Shown here piece after piece: positions 42,391-54,500 of a DNA stretch of 64,000 bases. A model generated the notes under the pieces. The model was not told where the DNA came from and did no database searches. It worked only from the letters and a program-made list of their open reading frames with translations. The stretch is from NCBI GenBank assembly GCA_905147135.1, contig LR990055.1, positions 3,039,001-3,103,000 of the forward strand, written 5' to 3'. A program made the position numbers and the translations under genes. The stretch comes from Blastobasis lacticolella (taxonomy: Eukaryota; Arthropoda; Insecta; Lepidoptera; Blastobasidae). The number at the start of each line of letters is the position of its first letter. Positions within the stretch are counted from its first letter, which is position 1.

Positions 42391-42544
42391 ATAAATAAAT
42401 GAAACAGTACAATTTTACTGCGTTTTTTTGGTTGACAATAGCGGAGGCGCAGGCTGGCCTTCGACGGCACTGTCTACGAATTGCTACGCATACAGTTTTG
42501 GCCGTACACTATCTATCTACCTACGCTACGCAACAACACGTTAA

Positions 42545-43702
42545 AGCGCGCTCCACATGTGGACAGTTTCGCGGGAACACGAGAATGTAGAGGGAGTATT
42601 CGCCTATATTCGTGTAGTCCCGTGCATGTTTGGCATGTCTCGCCTATTTCATAGGCGGATACTACACACACGATATATATCGTGATACGTATCGTGATCC
42701 ATATCGAGTAATATTTTGGATCGCAAGTCGACCCTACACACACGATAAGAATCGTCGATATTTTCATTAGTCTGTGCATTCTTTCATTCATTTTGATGGC
42801 TGAATAGACTAAGTTGCCAATGCCTAGCCTAAAAAAAAGCATTTTTGACGCGTCGCTGGTGTATATTTACGATTTTTACGTATTTTTACCAAAATGACTG
42901 ATAAAGCTAGCGTTGCTATAGTATTAGCATTAGGATTAAAAAGACGCGTGAAGAGAAAAAATGAGTAAAATTATGAGGATGAGGATCTTGTTGACTTTTT
43001 ATACTTTTATAGTAACTGTCCAGGTCCATAGTGGCCACAGCAGTTTGAAAATAAACACAAACAATGAAAATAAATTTGAAATTACGTTATTTATCTGTCA
43101 GATTGACAGAAATGTCGTGATAAATATCGACTAGATACTAGACGCTCGATATATATCGCACGATAGTTGATACGGATCGTAGATTTCTTGATTTTCGGAA
43201 ATCCTGTGATCCGTATCACGATTTGTGATACTCTAGGCTACACACTCGATAAATATCGTGATCCTGCGTGAATCACGATATATATCGTGTGTGTAGTATC
43301 CGCTATAGACTAAGTAGAGATAGTTTGTTGTCATCTCAATTCGATCGATTTTATATTTATATTTCTAGCGCTTTTTCCCGTAACAGGTTCGGGGTATTAG
43401 TAGATCAAGTAATTACAGTAGAGAAGCTGCCATAACCTCTGTGACCCTGTTCACAGTAGATTACCGATATTACACTGATGAATCGATAAAATGTCGCGCG
43501 TTTTGACACCACCACATCCCTAATAGGCGAGAATGTAGAGGGTCGACTAAAGCCCCGGCAAAAGTTTCGCCGGAACGACGACAACAAACAATCTCTACTT
43601 AGTCTATGAAATAGGCGAGACATGCCAAACATGCACGGGACTACACGAATACTCCCTCTACATTATCGTGTTCCCGCGGAACTGTCCACATGTGGAGCGC
43701 GC
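42545..43702. mobile_element. Long-inverted-repeat DNA element with TTAA target sites
   Basis: Arms of about 140 bp start GCGCGCTCCACATGTGGACA at the left (one extra A precedes) and end with the complement at the right. TTAA lies directly outside on both sides (42541-42544 and 43703-43706). TTAA duplication suggests the piggyBac type. The left arm is interrupted by the 42655-43303 element. A fragment of the family 1 SINE 3' region lies at 43405-43455. No transposase is seen. Confidence 0.8.
42655..43303. mobile_element. 649-bp element nested inside the left arm
   Basis: The ends are GCGGATACTACACACACGAT and ATCGTGTGTGTAGTATCCGC, with an internal crowd of ATCGTGAT and ATATATCG palindromes on both sides. 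TAG (or ATAG) flanks both ends. The intact right arm of the outer element shows the uninterrupted sequence across the insertion point. The short frame at 42894-42966 (MTDKASVAIVLALGLKRRVK) may be a transposase start; it stops quickly. Confidence 0.85.
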
Positions 43703-43832
43703 TTAATACGTCTCACGAACACGTCATCCTGACCTTGACGCCGTCAACCGAGCCGGGGGGCTCGTCGCGCCGCGCGGCCGGCAACAAGCATTCATATTTA
43801 GCCGTTCCCTCCATAGCTTCATTCACTCACTC

Positions 43833-43898
43833 TCAGTACCCGGCCAAACACGCAGGCGTCCACACTTCTCTTCTAAAACCACAGCCAAAACACAAATC
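43833..43898 (+). promoter_or_regulatory. Candidate GST initiator and non-coding first exon
   Basis: A TCAGT initiator at 43833-43837 is followed by about 60 bp of C-rich sequence that ends in a canonical donor (ATC followed by GTAAGT at 43899). It could splice to the acceptor at 45526. There is no homology support; this is a guess from signals. It starts about 130 bp downstream of the TTAA element. Confidence 0.3.
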
Positions 43899-44088
43899 GT
43901 AAGTAATTTTAATCGTTTTGAATTTGGAAGGAAGTATTTATAGTTTTTATTTTTAAAGCTTGTTCGACTGCCAGTATGTTAAAATGGGATAATAGGAGTT
44001 TGGTCTATATTAGGCAGAAACTAAACAAGTTTTTTAAAGGTTTTGGAGGCTAAATCGATACCGGCCGGCCGGCGTCGGTCGTTCCTTA

Positions 44089-44392
44089 GGCCGTATACAG
44101 AAAGAAAGCTGGAAACTTGCGCTTACCGGCGCTTTACAGCGCTGATAACCCGCGCAGGAAAATATATGAACGCGCGCCGATAAGCACTGAACGGTGCCGA
44201 CAAGTTCCGACAAGTTTCAATACGCGCTGGTCAGCGCTGGGCAATTAATAAACAACTGCGACAACACGTGCAATTACGACAGGCATATTTTGCTTGATCT
44301 GCTTCAACCTGCTTCCTTTGTGTAGAGCGGACCAGCGCTGTCCAGCGCCGGTAAGCGCTTATAAGTTTCCAGCTTTTTTTCTGTATACGGCC
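44089..44392. mobile_element. PIF/Harbinger-type MITE with TTA target duplication
   Basis: The ends GGCCGTATACAGAAA and TTTCTGTATACGGCC are complements and the arms continue through AAAGCTGGAAACTT. TTA flanks at 44086-44088 and 44393-44395. The interior is rich in GCGCTG/CAGCGC. Length 304 bp. Confidence 0.9.
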
Positions 44393-45192
44393 TTATACAG
44401 TTAGGAGATTGCTAGCCGACGAATATGTACCTACTAGCTATTATTGTTTTTAAACGCGCGTACCTAGTTGGTAGTTAAAACTACTGTAGAAAATTACACT
44501 TTTAAACAACATGTAGACATTTAAATAATGGGTAGGTACAAACTTAGCACAAGCATTAAATCGAGACTTTTTTACTTACCCACACCCACCATTTACAGAG
44601 TTCGGGTAGTTTATTTTTTAAGTAAGTACAAGACTAAAACATTCTTACTAAAGTCTACTTTTGGTCTTACTTAGGTCAAACATAGTAAGTACACTGGTAG
44701 ATTAATTAATCTAAATACTTAGGTACTTAATAATTAATATTTAGATTAGCAGGTTAATTTGAATGTGAATATGAAACTACCCTACAATTAATTAAATATA
44801 AAGTAGTTCAATTTTATTTTACCATATAACTTTAACAAACCGATTCGAGACTTGCCGCCAATGTCTGGAGACTGGAGAGTTCATGTAAAGTTTTTATTTT
44901 TTATTAAGTGTGGCTGTATCGCCCTTACGCTTAGTGGTTGTAGCTTTGTGTACAAACTCTTTTAAGCGACAAACTCCTTAACTCAAGCAAAGAGGATGTT
45001 TCCTGTGTCTATGTAAAAGCCTATTTCAAGTTTTTTTCATAATTAATTGTTCTGTCACTTTTGAGTTTTTCTTGGCGTCATTTTCTCTTTTCCCTATTAA
45101 TTTCTCCGACTTGTGAATTGTGCGAGGAAAATATTGATTTCCAGTTCTTTTAGTTTTGTTCAAGTGTCTAGACCAGTATATAGCTAGCAAAA

Positions 45193-45221
45193 ATGACGGG
45201 CGATTCGGTGCTAGAGCAAAG
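45193..45221 (+). CDS. Possible alternative GST first coding exon
   Basis: AAAATGACG followed by an open 29-nt stretch (MTGDSVLEQ) ends at an AAG|GTATAT donor. Joined to the acceptor at 45526 it stays in frame with the GST ATG and would add 11 residues at the N-terminus. In-frame by chance is one in three. Standard sigma GSTs start at the MPK of the next exon, so this may be a 5' UTR exon only. Confidence 0.3.
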
Positions 45222-45530
45222 GTATATTTATCCTCATACCCAACCTACCAATTTAATAAATACAATACTTTATAAGATAGGCTTTTTATTTGTTTCAAAC
45301 TAAACTCGCGTTCTTTACACATATTATCGCGTCGCGTGCAAGTCCCGTATAATATAATAATAGGCTTTTTATTGTTATAATAATACGGAGCCGACATGAA
45401 CAATTTTGTATAAAAGTACCCAATCCATATTGAATAAAAAACCACTTAACTTTGCATTTACAAAAATCAATGTGCAATTATACATCTTTTATGACCAAGG
45501 GACTAAAGCTTATTTCTCTTTAACAGGAAG

Positions 45531-48500
45531 ATGCCTAAGACCGTGTACTACTACTTCCATGTCAAGGCTTTGGGTGAGGTCAACCGTCTGCTGCTGACCT
45601 ATGGAGGCGAGGAGTTCGAAGACAAACGCATAAACTTCGAGACTGAGTGGGCTTCCTTCAAGCCCAGTGAGTATTTCCCTTCCAGCTTGTTTTATGCCAC
45701 TAAGGAAGATGAAACAGCCTGAAAAAACTACTCCTGTCTGATATTAGTCCACTATAATACCTGGAGCATTTTCCTTGAACTATGAACTAAGTTGTGAGCA
45801 TTCTTTCTAGCTTACCTATTTATATCATTAAGAAGGATGGTATAGTGTACGCCTGTATAAAGTCGTCAATTTTCAACAAGGAAGCTTATACTTACCTCGT
45901 CGCCTATAGTAGGTACCTGGGGTATTTTCTATAATATTATGAATAATATTAAATGCGAAAGTTTGTAATGATGTAGGTAATGTAGCTTATAACTAAAGTC
46001 ATAACATAGGCTATAACTTATCCCGAAATTCAAGGTGGTTCCCAAAAGAACAGCGGGTCCAGCACGTAAAACCCGAATTTTAAGCGGGCGAAGTCGCGGG
46101 CAAAAGCTACTTTTCTATATGCAGGCGCTTTTGGAACGATAATCTTAACTTTTACTATGACGACTATGACCCAAGAAGTAAGTGATTAAACACGCTATCT
46201 ACACCAGAAGGTAACAGTAACGAGGACGGAGCAGGGCTGTTAGAAACAGTCTATTTGCTCCAGCCTTGGAAGAGTTTAGATTGTGTTCAGGGATCACATT
46301 AGCAGCCAAGCTTACATGAGTATGACGATGTTAAAGATCAAGCCGAGCGGTTCGTGCGGACAAACATCGTGGTGAAACCCGCACATCCAAGCGATTGAAT
46401 GAGTAGCCATGATCCAATCTGGTAAGGTTTCCGTAGTAGCATTGTCGCGGATCAGCCAAATCCTGGACCGTGGTCAATGCGGACCCCGGGCCTTCGTGAG
46501 CGAGAGCATAGCCGGGACAATAATGCTAAGATGATTTGTTTTATTACAGTTCGTAGTAGAAGATATCTACTATCACTTGAAGCATTTCCTTTTGTCTATA
46601 ATTTGATAAAGCATATTGTTATCTTGCCAGTAGGTACCTAACATTCAATTGCAGTTCACGTTATCGATCAATGACTTCACTTTTAATGAGCATAATACAA
46701 GTGTCTGTCAACGTAATCGAGTATTATGGAACAATGTGGGCTTGTTGGTTTTATGTGGATAAATGCTCAATAATGCTGGCATAAAACAATTGCACTTTTA
46801 CTCGGTCATCTTTGTGTTGGCTCTCTGTAGTCTACGCGTCGACCTAAGAAGAGAGAATGTTCAGTGGAACTGTTTTGACTTTGGTGCCACCGTCGCCCTT
46901 TTTCGCCATCGCACCCTTCGACGTTGGGATGAATTTTGTCCACATAATCTTTAAATCATAATCGCTAGCATCCAGCTTCCGTACATCATCTTGGGCTTCT
47001 TAAGCCTATTTACCGCGCACGTACAAGATCTGAAATAATCTCCCTCCCGAAGTGACTTTGAGTTCTTCAAAAGCCCTGATCCCTTCACTTCCTGCTGATG
47101 TCCTGGACGATTCATAATCGCTAGCAACCGACTAACGTACGGGTGTCATGTAAGCCTATTTACCGCGCACGTCAGATGTGGAATAATCTCCTTCCAGAAA
47201 TAATTTGGGGTTCTTTAAAACCCCTGTTTCCTAAACTTCCTGCTGGTTTCCTAGAAGACGGTGGCCACTTTCCATCTAACCGTCTGACCATGGCAATGAA
47301 GATAATCGATGCTAATAAATGTAGAAACTTGCCTACTTATGTTCCTCACCAAAAGTGTGTACATTACAATCAAGTACATGTGGATAACTTTTGTCCACGC
47401 TGTGAACAAAGAAGGTCAATAGATACTTAGGTCAAAACATACTGTTTTCGTTAGCCGTGGTCAATGTTGTCTGTGAAAAAACATTGGTGGCATAAAACGG
47501 AAATAACAATCCAAGGTCATCAACGATCACGATCAACCTCAGCGTAGGAATCCTCGACGTCGTCGTCAGTATTAAAAAGGTTCCGATTTGAAAGATACCA
47601 AAATTATATCATACAGACATAGGTATCATGTCTTTCGCCAGGTTACCACCTGTCTCCTAGCCAAATATTCATATCTGTTCAACAAACAGATAGTTTGTTA
47701 GTGACAAACTAACATATTTTTTTGTGTGTATACTGTTTGCTTCATAAGTAGGTAGTCTGAAGTGGTAGGTATTCATTCGCCTGTGATTTGATATGACTAG
47801 TGTTTACTACACGATAAAACGAATGATATATCGCCATAGCAACACGGCTATGACAACAACCCGGTTAGGGAAATCAAATATTTAACACAAATATTTACCA
47901 TGTCAACCTGAATGTGTTTTGGTTCAGTGTTACTTACAACGGACACTGTAATAACTCCTGACTCAGAAAGAGTGTTATTTTCATACATTTTAAAGTAAGT
48001 ATATTCCGGGTTTCTTACCGCGTACCTTAGCAACAATTGTCTTGGCGGCCCGGGGTCCGCCTTGACCATGATCCAGGATTTAGCAAATTAGGTAACAACC
48101 TAATTACCGTTTGAGAAATTGCCATGTGACCTCCGTGACGCTGTTAACAGGGGAACACGATCAGATTGGATCATGGTTACCCGTTCAGTCATCTGAATGA
48201 GCAGGTTTCCTCATGATGTTAGATGCTTAACGCCAAAATGATGATGATGACGATGACATGTCAACCAGTTAAAGTTTCACGGAGCGTACAGTAAGCGTTA
48301 CCTACATGCTTGGCCTTTACTATACCTAACTTTGTTTGGATGACTGCTCGTTTTTGTGGACAATGTGTTACGCAACGAATTGTATTTATTTTATCATATT
48401 GCCCGCGCGCAATGACGGTAAACATAGAGATTAGATCGTATGATCGTTGTTATTGACGATAACATGTGTTCCAAAAATATGGTACCTACGTCACGGTTTG

Positions 48501-51500
48501 ATGATACCTATGTGCACACGATAACGGTAAACATGGAGATTAGATCGTATGATCGTTGTTATTGACGATAACATGTGTTACAAAAATATGGTACCTACGT
48601 CACGGTTTGATGATACCTATGTTTATTTAAAGAGTAAGAGATAGAGTTCGAAAACTTCATCATTTTATTTACAAACTAGCCACCTTCCGAGGTTTTCACC
48701 CGCGCGCAGTTCGGGAACTCGGTAAATCGTATGATTTTTGGGTTTGTGCCGTGCCGAAGTGTCGTGTGCGGTCCGACAGTAAAATTGTATGAATTCGCTC
48801 GACTTTTGGTGCCATAAAAGGCGACTAAAATCTTAGACGCTAACCTCGTTCATTTGCCAGACTGTTATAATTATAATGGTAGCCAAGCAACACTGTCTGT
48901 TAGTTAGGTCAAACTTCGAGAAAAGAGGTCAATTAATGAATCTTACTCAGTGGGGCAGCGTTTGGGAAGCTACGTCATATATTTTTGTCCTAATTACCGC
49001 AGTGTCTTTAGATTAAGGTCTTTGACCAGAGTGTGTTGCCTGCCAGAGCTGACCTACGGATTAGAGACGTAGTCACTCACTGTTGGCCCTATAAGAAAGC
49101 TTACTGTCATTCAGAAGGCGATGGAACGTCCTAATTACCGCAGTGTCTATAGATTAAGGACTTTGACCAGAGTGTGTTGCCTGCCAGAGCTGACCTACGG
49201 ATTAGAGACGTAGTCACTCACTGTTGGCCCTATAAGAAAGCTTAAGGCGATGGAAAGGGCTATGTTCGGAGTCTCGTTGCGCGATAGAATCAGAAATGAA
49301 GAGATCCGCAAGCAAACCATGGTCACCGATATAGCCCGAAGGATTGCTAGGCGAAGAATAGATGGCCGATGAGGCGACAACGGAAGACGCAACGTAGGTA
49401 GGCTGATGACCGGGTATACGGGTCTTTATAAAGACCGCAGGTACCAGCTGGGTATCTCAGGGGAGGCCTATACCCAACAGTGGGCCTATTTCGGCTGATA
49501 TGATGATGATGAAGCAACACTGCCACAAAGTACCCTCACTTGTCATCAAATAACTTGAGATTTTCTATGCTATATGTCTCTCCATGTAAACCATATCAAA
49601 AACCGTAACCGTAACGTACTATACCTACTCGTATTGTATCGTATTCTAAACTTATCTCGATTCTGGGGCTAGCTTATCGATCGTGATATGTTGTTGCCTA
49701 GTTGGAGTATGAAGTACCTAGTGACGCCATAAAGTGACGTTATCGAAAACATTGTGCACTTTATCAGTTACCAGCCTACTTTAAAGGTACAGTCAGCTAC
49801 GGAGAGACCTTTGAAAGGGGAAATCTCACTGTGCAGCTGACAGTATACTGAATGTGAAAGAGGCTGAAATCCATCAAGGGAGGGATAGTTAGGGTCGTTG
49901 ATGTGATTATGGTCACAGTAGGCAAACATTTTGATTATATTTTTGAACGATTTGTGCATTAAATTAAAGAGTTAGAATGGTACCATTTGCCTGTTTACTT
50001 ACAGCTACCTGGAGTTAATATTTATTTTAATTTCCTTCCTTAACATTTTACCGCTATAAATCTCCTAGAAACGGAAAGGCGGCTTACAGGTTTTACCTCT
50101 GAAAAAAATAATATACACATTTGTGTTGCTTTTATGTATCGACAGAGTAAAGTAGGTGATAGGTACATATGAGATGAATAACTTTAAATTCCATGGTCAC
50201 ACGTAAAAAAATTAACCAACAAAAACAAAGTAACAAGACTAACAAGTGACATTACTGTCAGGTATTCCAATCAATTTTACTAAACGGTATTTTGGTAAAA
50301 ACTAAAGGTTGTTATTTTGTTGTTGTTGGTTGAATTTTTTACGTGTCAAATGTAATAAGCGCAAGTAAGTTACCTTTCAACTTCAAGGTGTCAGCGGTCG
50401 TCCAACGGTTCGCATAGTTTACGGAAACCAGTACAATGCCATCGGCCGGATATTACTCCTATGTTGTATGAAACGGTCGAACACGTTGCCAGAAATGTTT
50501 ATACCTACACAAAGCCTGTTGTATGGTGACTGGTGAATGAAATACTGTTCACTCATCTGTAAATTTCCTCATACGTAATACAAATGAAATAGGTGGACCG
50601 TCCGTCCGTGTGCCACCCTAGGCAATAAAGATTACACCTTCATACACTTGTTTACAAATTCGGAATGACCATAATGACCTAAGTACCTAATATTGTGAAA
50701 TCCTGCTAATTTCGTGACTTGCTCTTTTAGTTCCTATTTAATAGGTACGTTTTTGTTAATAAATCAAATTGTTTGGCACGAGATACATCTCTGTCTCTAA
50801 ATATATGTAGTAAAGTGACACCTACCTATTGCACAACATTATGAAATGCTCGATTAAGCTTGGTCTTGCTGTATTTCAGATACACCTATAGTACCCATTA
50901 TACAATATTATGAAACGTTATTTTATTCGGTACACCAACAGCATATGTATGTATTGTATGTAAATAAAACATATCAGTTTGATAAGTTATTATGCAACTA
51001 AAATAAAATTGTATAACTACTTCTTAATTGTAAGGGATTATAGCGTGTTTTAATTTGGCAGTGTATTACTTTATCAGGCAGATAAACTTTATCTGAGGAT
51101 TGAAAAATCGGCCCTAAGTAACATATAAAATAACAGATGACGAACTGTTGGGATGTCATGTGACCGGACGCGGCCGATCAAGAGTCCTGATTGCTGTGAT
51201 GTCACACCCAGGCAGTCGAATTGCAAATAAGGTTTTCGAACGACTTTCGATGAATAATCCGACAGAAAAAGCCGGATAACCCCTGACCAAGTTAACTTTC
51301 TAAACTACAGAACCGATTATAATGAAACATAGCTAAGAACCATATGGATTAAACTGGCTATCCAATAGAGAAAAGCACATCCAAATCAGTCATCCGTTCG
51401 GGAGCTACGATGCCACAGACAGACACACGCACACAAAGACACACAGACACACAGACACACAGATACACAGATACACAAAGCAACAGATATACACGTGAAA

Positions 51501-54500
51501 CTTAGAAGTTCAGATTTAAAAAAAACAGAAAACGCCCGGGTATTCCCGCATTGATTTGAAATATAAATTACATGATAGTGACGTAAAAAACACGCTTTGC
51601 AACAGTCACTAGTGCGATTAGATTACGCCTACTTACCACACGGCAACACCTGGAACGAGTAAACAACAATACACATGTTGCACAACATTTTGAAACACCG
51701 GATTAGTTTTTACAGCACTAAAACTTGTGCTTTTTCGTTATAAGTACAGTTTGTAATAGATTGTCCATCCTTTACTATGATGACAAACAGAAATAACGCA
51801 ATTAAATATTGGTTAAGTTATCATGATTCATGAATATTTTGCCTCTTAGTTTTTAAACTAAACTGTTTTTGTTAGTCTTGACCATGATTCAGGTTTTGGC
51901 GGATCGGGTAATTACAGTGGTTAGTCTTCCACCACAATCTAAATGTATAAATTATAATATCTACCTAGTTATACATACCTATGGCATCCTTACAAATCTT
52001 ACAAACTTTGCTATACTTATAGTATAGTTAAAGTTAATAGTTAAGACAGTATGAAAATTTAAGCTGGCACGATAGGTATTCCATATTCTCTAAAATTTAG
52101 CAGGATTTTATAACAATTTTATTATGAGCATTTATGATGTTTGCAATTACTGGCCTTGATCGCTGCTATTTGGATACGAATACAAAACGTTTTTGCAGTC
52201 GCTACTGAATGGAAAAGTTGTATGAATAGTTTGGTAGCATGACTCACATATATGGTAGCTTCGAGTAAACACTCTGCCTTGACGATTCGTTCCGGAGTTA
52301 TAAAAGTAATACGGTTGGCGATAAGATAACATCGTGCTATCTGAGTGTGGAAATTATTTGCGGGGGGTGATATGATACCTACCATTTTATTGTAGTTTAT
52401 TGGAATAATTTCAAGTTCTGTTACTTCGTTAGTGGAGATCAGTAAACTGCTATAATCCTGACACATCTGTTTTGCGCATATCTAAAATTTGTTACGTAGG
52501 GACATCTTGTATTGGACATGGTACCCTCTCTGAACTATAGCCTTGGCGTGAGGCACGCCTGCACTGGATAGGTCGTGTATTGCGCAATTCTCAGATATAC
52601 GTGGGAAAAACGTGACAACCTGTCGGACATCGCTTAGTCGCACGCGAGAGCCAACGGCTTACGACGACGCGTCGTCGTAAGCCGTTGGCTCTCGCGTGCG
52701 TGAGAGTGACGAAGGTTGGGCAAAGTAGAGAAAAAACAGTAGGCAAGCGGACCCTGGTAGAAGCCGGGATTGACCGCCTGGATGATAATGATGATCCCTA
52801 AATGGTGTAGGCCAAAATCATACTTACGTTACGTTATATGCTAACATACGTTACAAGTCATATTGCATTCTAGACTTCTAGAATCTGCTTTAACCCCTAT
52901 TAAAACTGACCCTTAATCTCCACAGAGACGCCCTTCGGCCAGCTGCCGATGCTGACGATCGACGGGAAGGATTACGCGCAGAGCGTGCCGATCGCTCGTT
53001 TCCTCGGACGCAAGTACGGGCTGGCCGGCGCCAACGCCGAGGAGGAGTTCGAGATCGATCAGAATGTGGAGTTCCTCAACGACATCAGAAGCAGTGAGTG
53101 CCTGTTTCGCCGCTCTAAGCTAGTAATGATTAGGCACCCTTCGGCCATAAGCGCAACTGGTTTCGGTCGAAGACTTTCTCGTCTTTGTACGAAACCAGTT
53201 GCGATGAAATGCGTTTTCTTTCTTGCACGTAACCGGTTGCGAACACATTAAACATATAGGTAACTTGGACAGTATGACTTTGGAAATCCCGTGCATCAGT
53301 CTCTGATGAACAGATTCTCAAAACAATATCATACTAATATAAGACCGATTTCGCAGTACATGACATTCTTAAAATATCATATTAAAATAGTTTAATACCT
53401 CTAGAGTGGCAGCACCATAATGGTGGGGATGCCTATCAAGGTAGTACCTAAACACAAAAACAATATACAAAAATGATACAGAAACGTAAGGCTGTGGGAA
53501 CCTAAGCTAATAGATACCACAGGTAACCGAAGAGCTGGCTCGTTCACAGGGCAGAGGATAAACATTGCTATCCCACGAATCAATGCAGCTAGCTTTCTGG
53601 GCACCATTCCGGGGGAAAGCGGTGGGGACGATTTTTTTAATATGTACTATTATAGTATTATTATGTATTTCTTTCTTGTCTTGTTAAGGTCTTTGTTTAA
53701 TATTTTGTCTATAACTACATAGTGACTATTTATTCATTCAACTAATTCTTATCTCACGTTCCGGCAGAGGCCGCCACGGTGCACTACGAGAAAGACGAGG
53801 CTGTCAAGGCGAAGAAGCACGCTGAGTTCTCCGAGCTCTTCTACCCCACCATGCTGGCCAAGCTCGACGAGATCATCAAGAAGAACAACGGCCACATCGC
53901 GCTGGGCAAGGTCTGTACCACATATATACGTACCGTCACGCCTTAGCCCTGTACAGATAGGCAGAGACCGCATTATTCCAGTTGCTACGGTCGTGGTAAA
54001 TCTCTAGATTATTTTACATTCATCCACCTTTTCGGATTAGATAACTCTTGATCTGACCTTTCAGGTCTAAGGTTTCAGGTTACAGGTTCCTGTAAGGTCT
54101 GTACTATTCCTTCTATTGTCATAAGGCACGTATGAGGCTCCGCTTGGAGGGTTCGAAACTCTGATATCAAAGGTTGATAACTTGATACTTTACACGATTA
54201 ACGGTTCGATCGTGGTTTCGCTTTCTGATATACCTATTCCACAACTGATACCGATTTTTGGTGGCTTCAGATATGAAAAAGAAACTTCTAAAAATATTAT
54301 CTTGTTCTCGGTCCACCTGGATGTTCAAACTCTTGACTTACATTCTGTCAAGATACCTACATACCTAACTTATAATTTTGTTGTTCGGCAGTTGGATGGA
54401 GGATGCGTAAGATTTGTTAGGGCTTTTAGGAAAAGCAAGTTTGGTGCTTGTCGCAAAGGTACCCATCACACTCGCCGCGTTGCCGCTTTGAATGGTAATG

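Noticed and set aside
48414..48623. Long terminal repeats of a retrotransposon
   Set aside because: The two 110 bp units are directly adjacent with nothing between them, and lack TG...CA ends; a simple tandem duplication fits better.
52122..52466. Duplicated 114-codon frame as a real gene
   Set aside because: A 4 bp insertion shifts the frame in copy B without compensation and no family is recognised.
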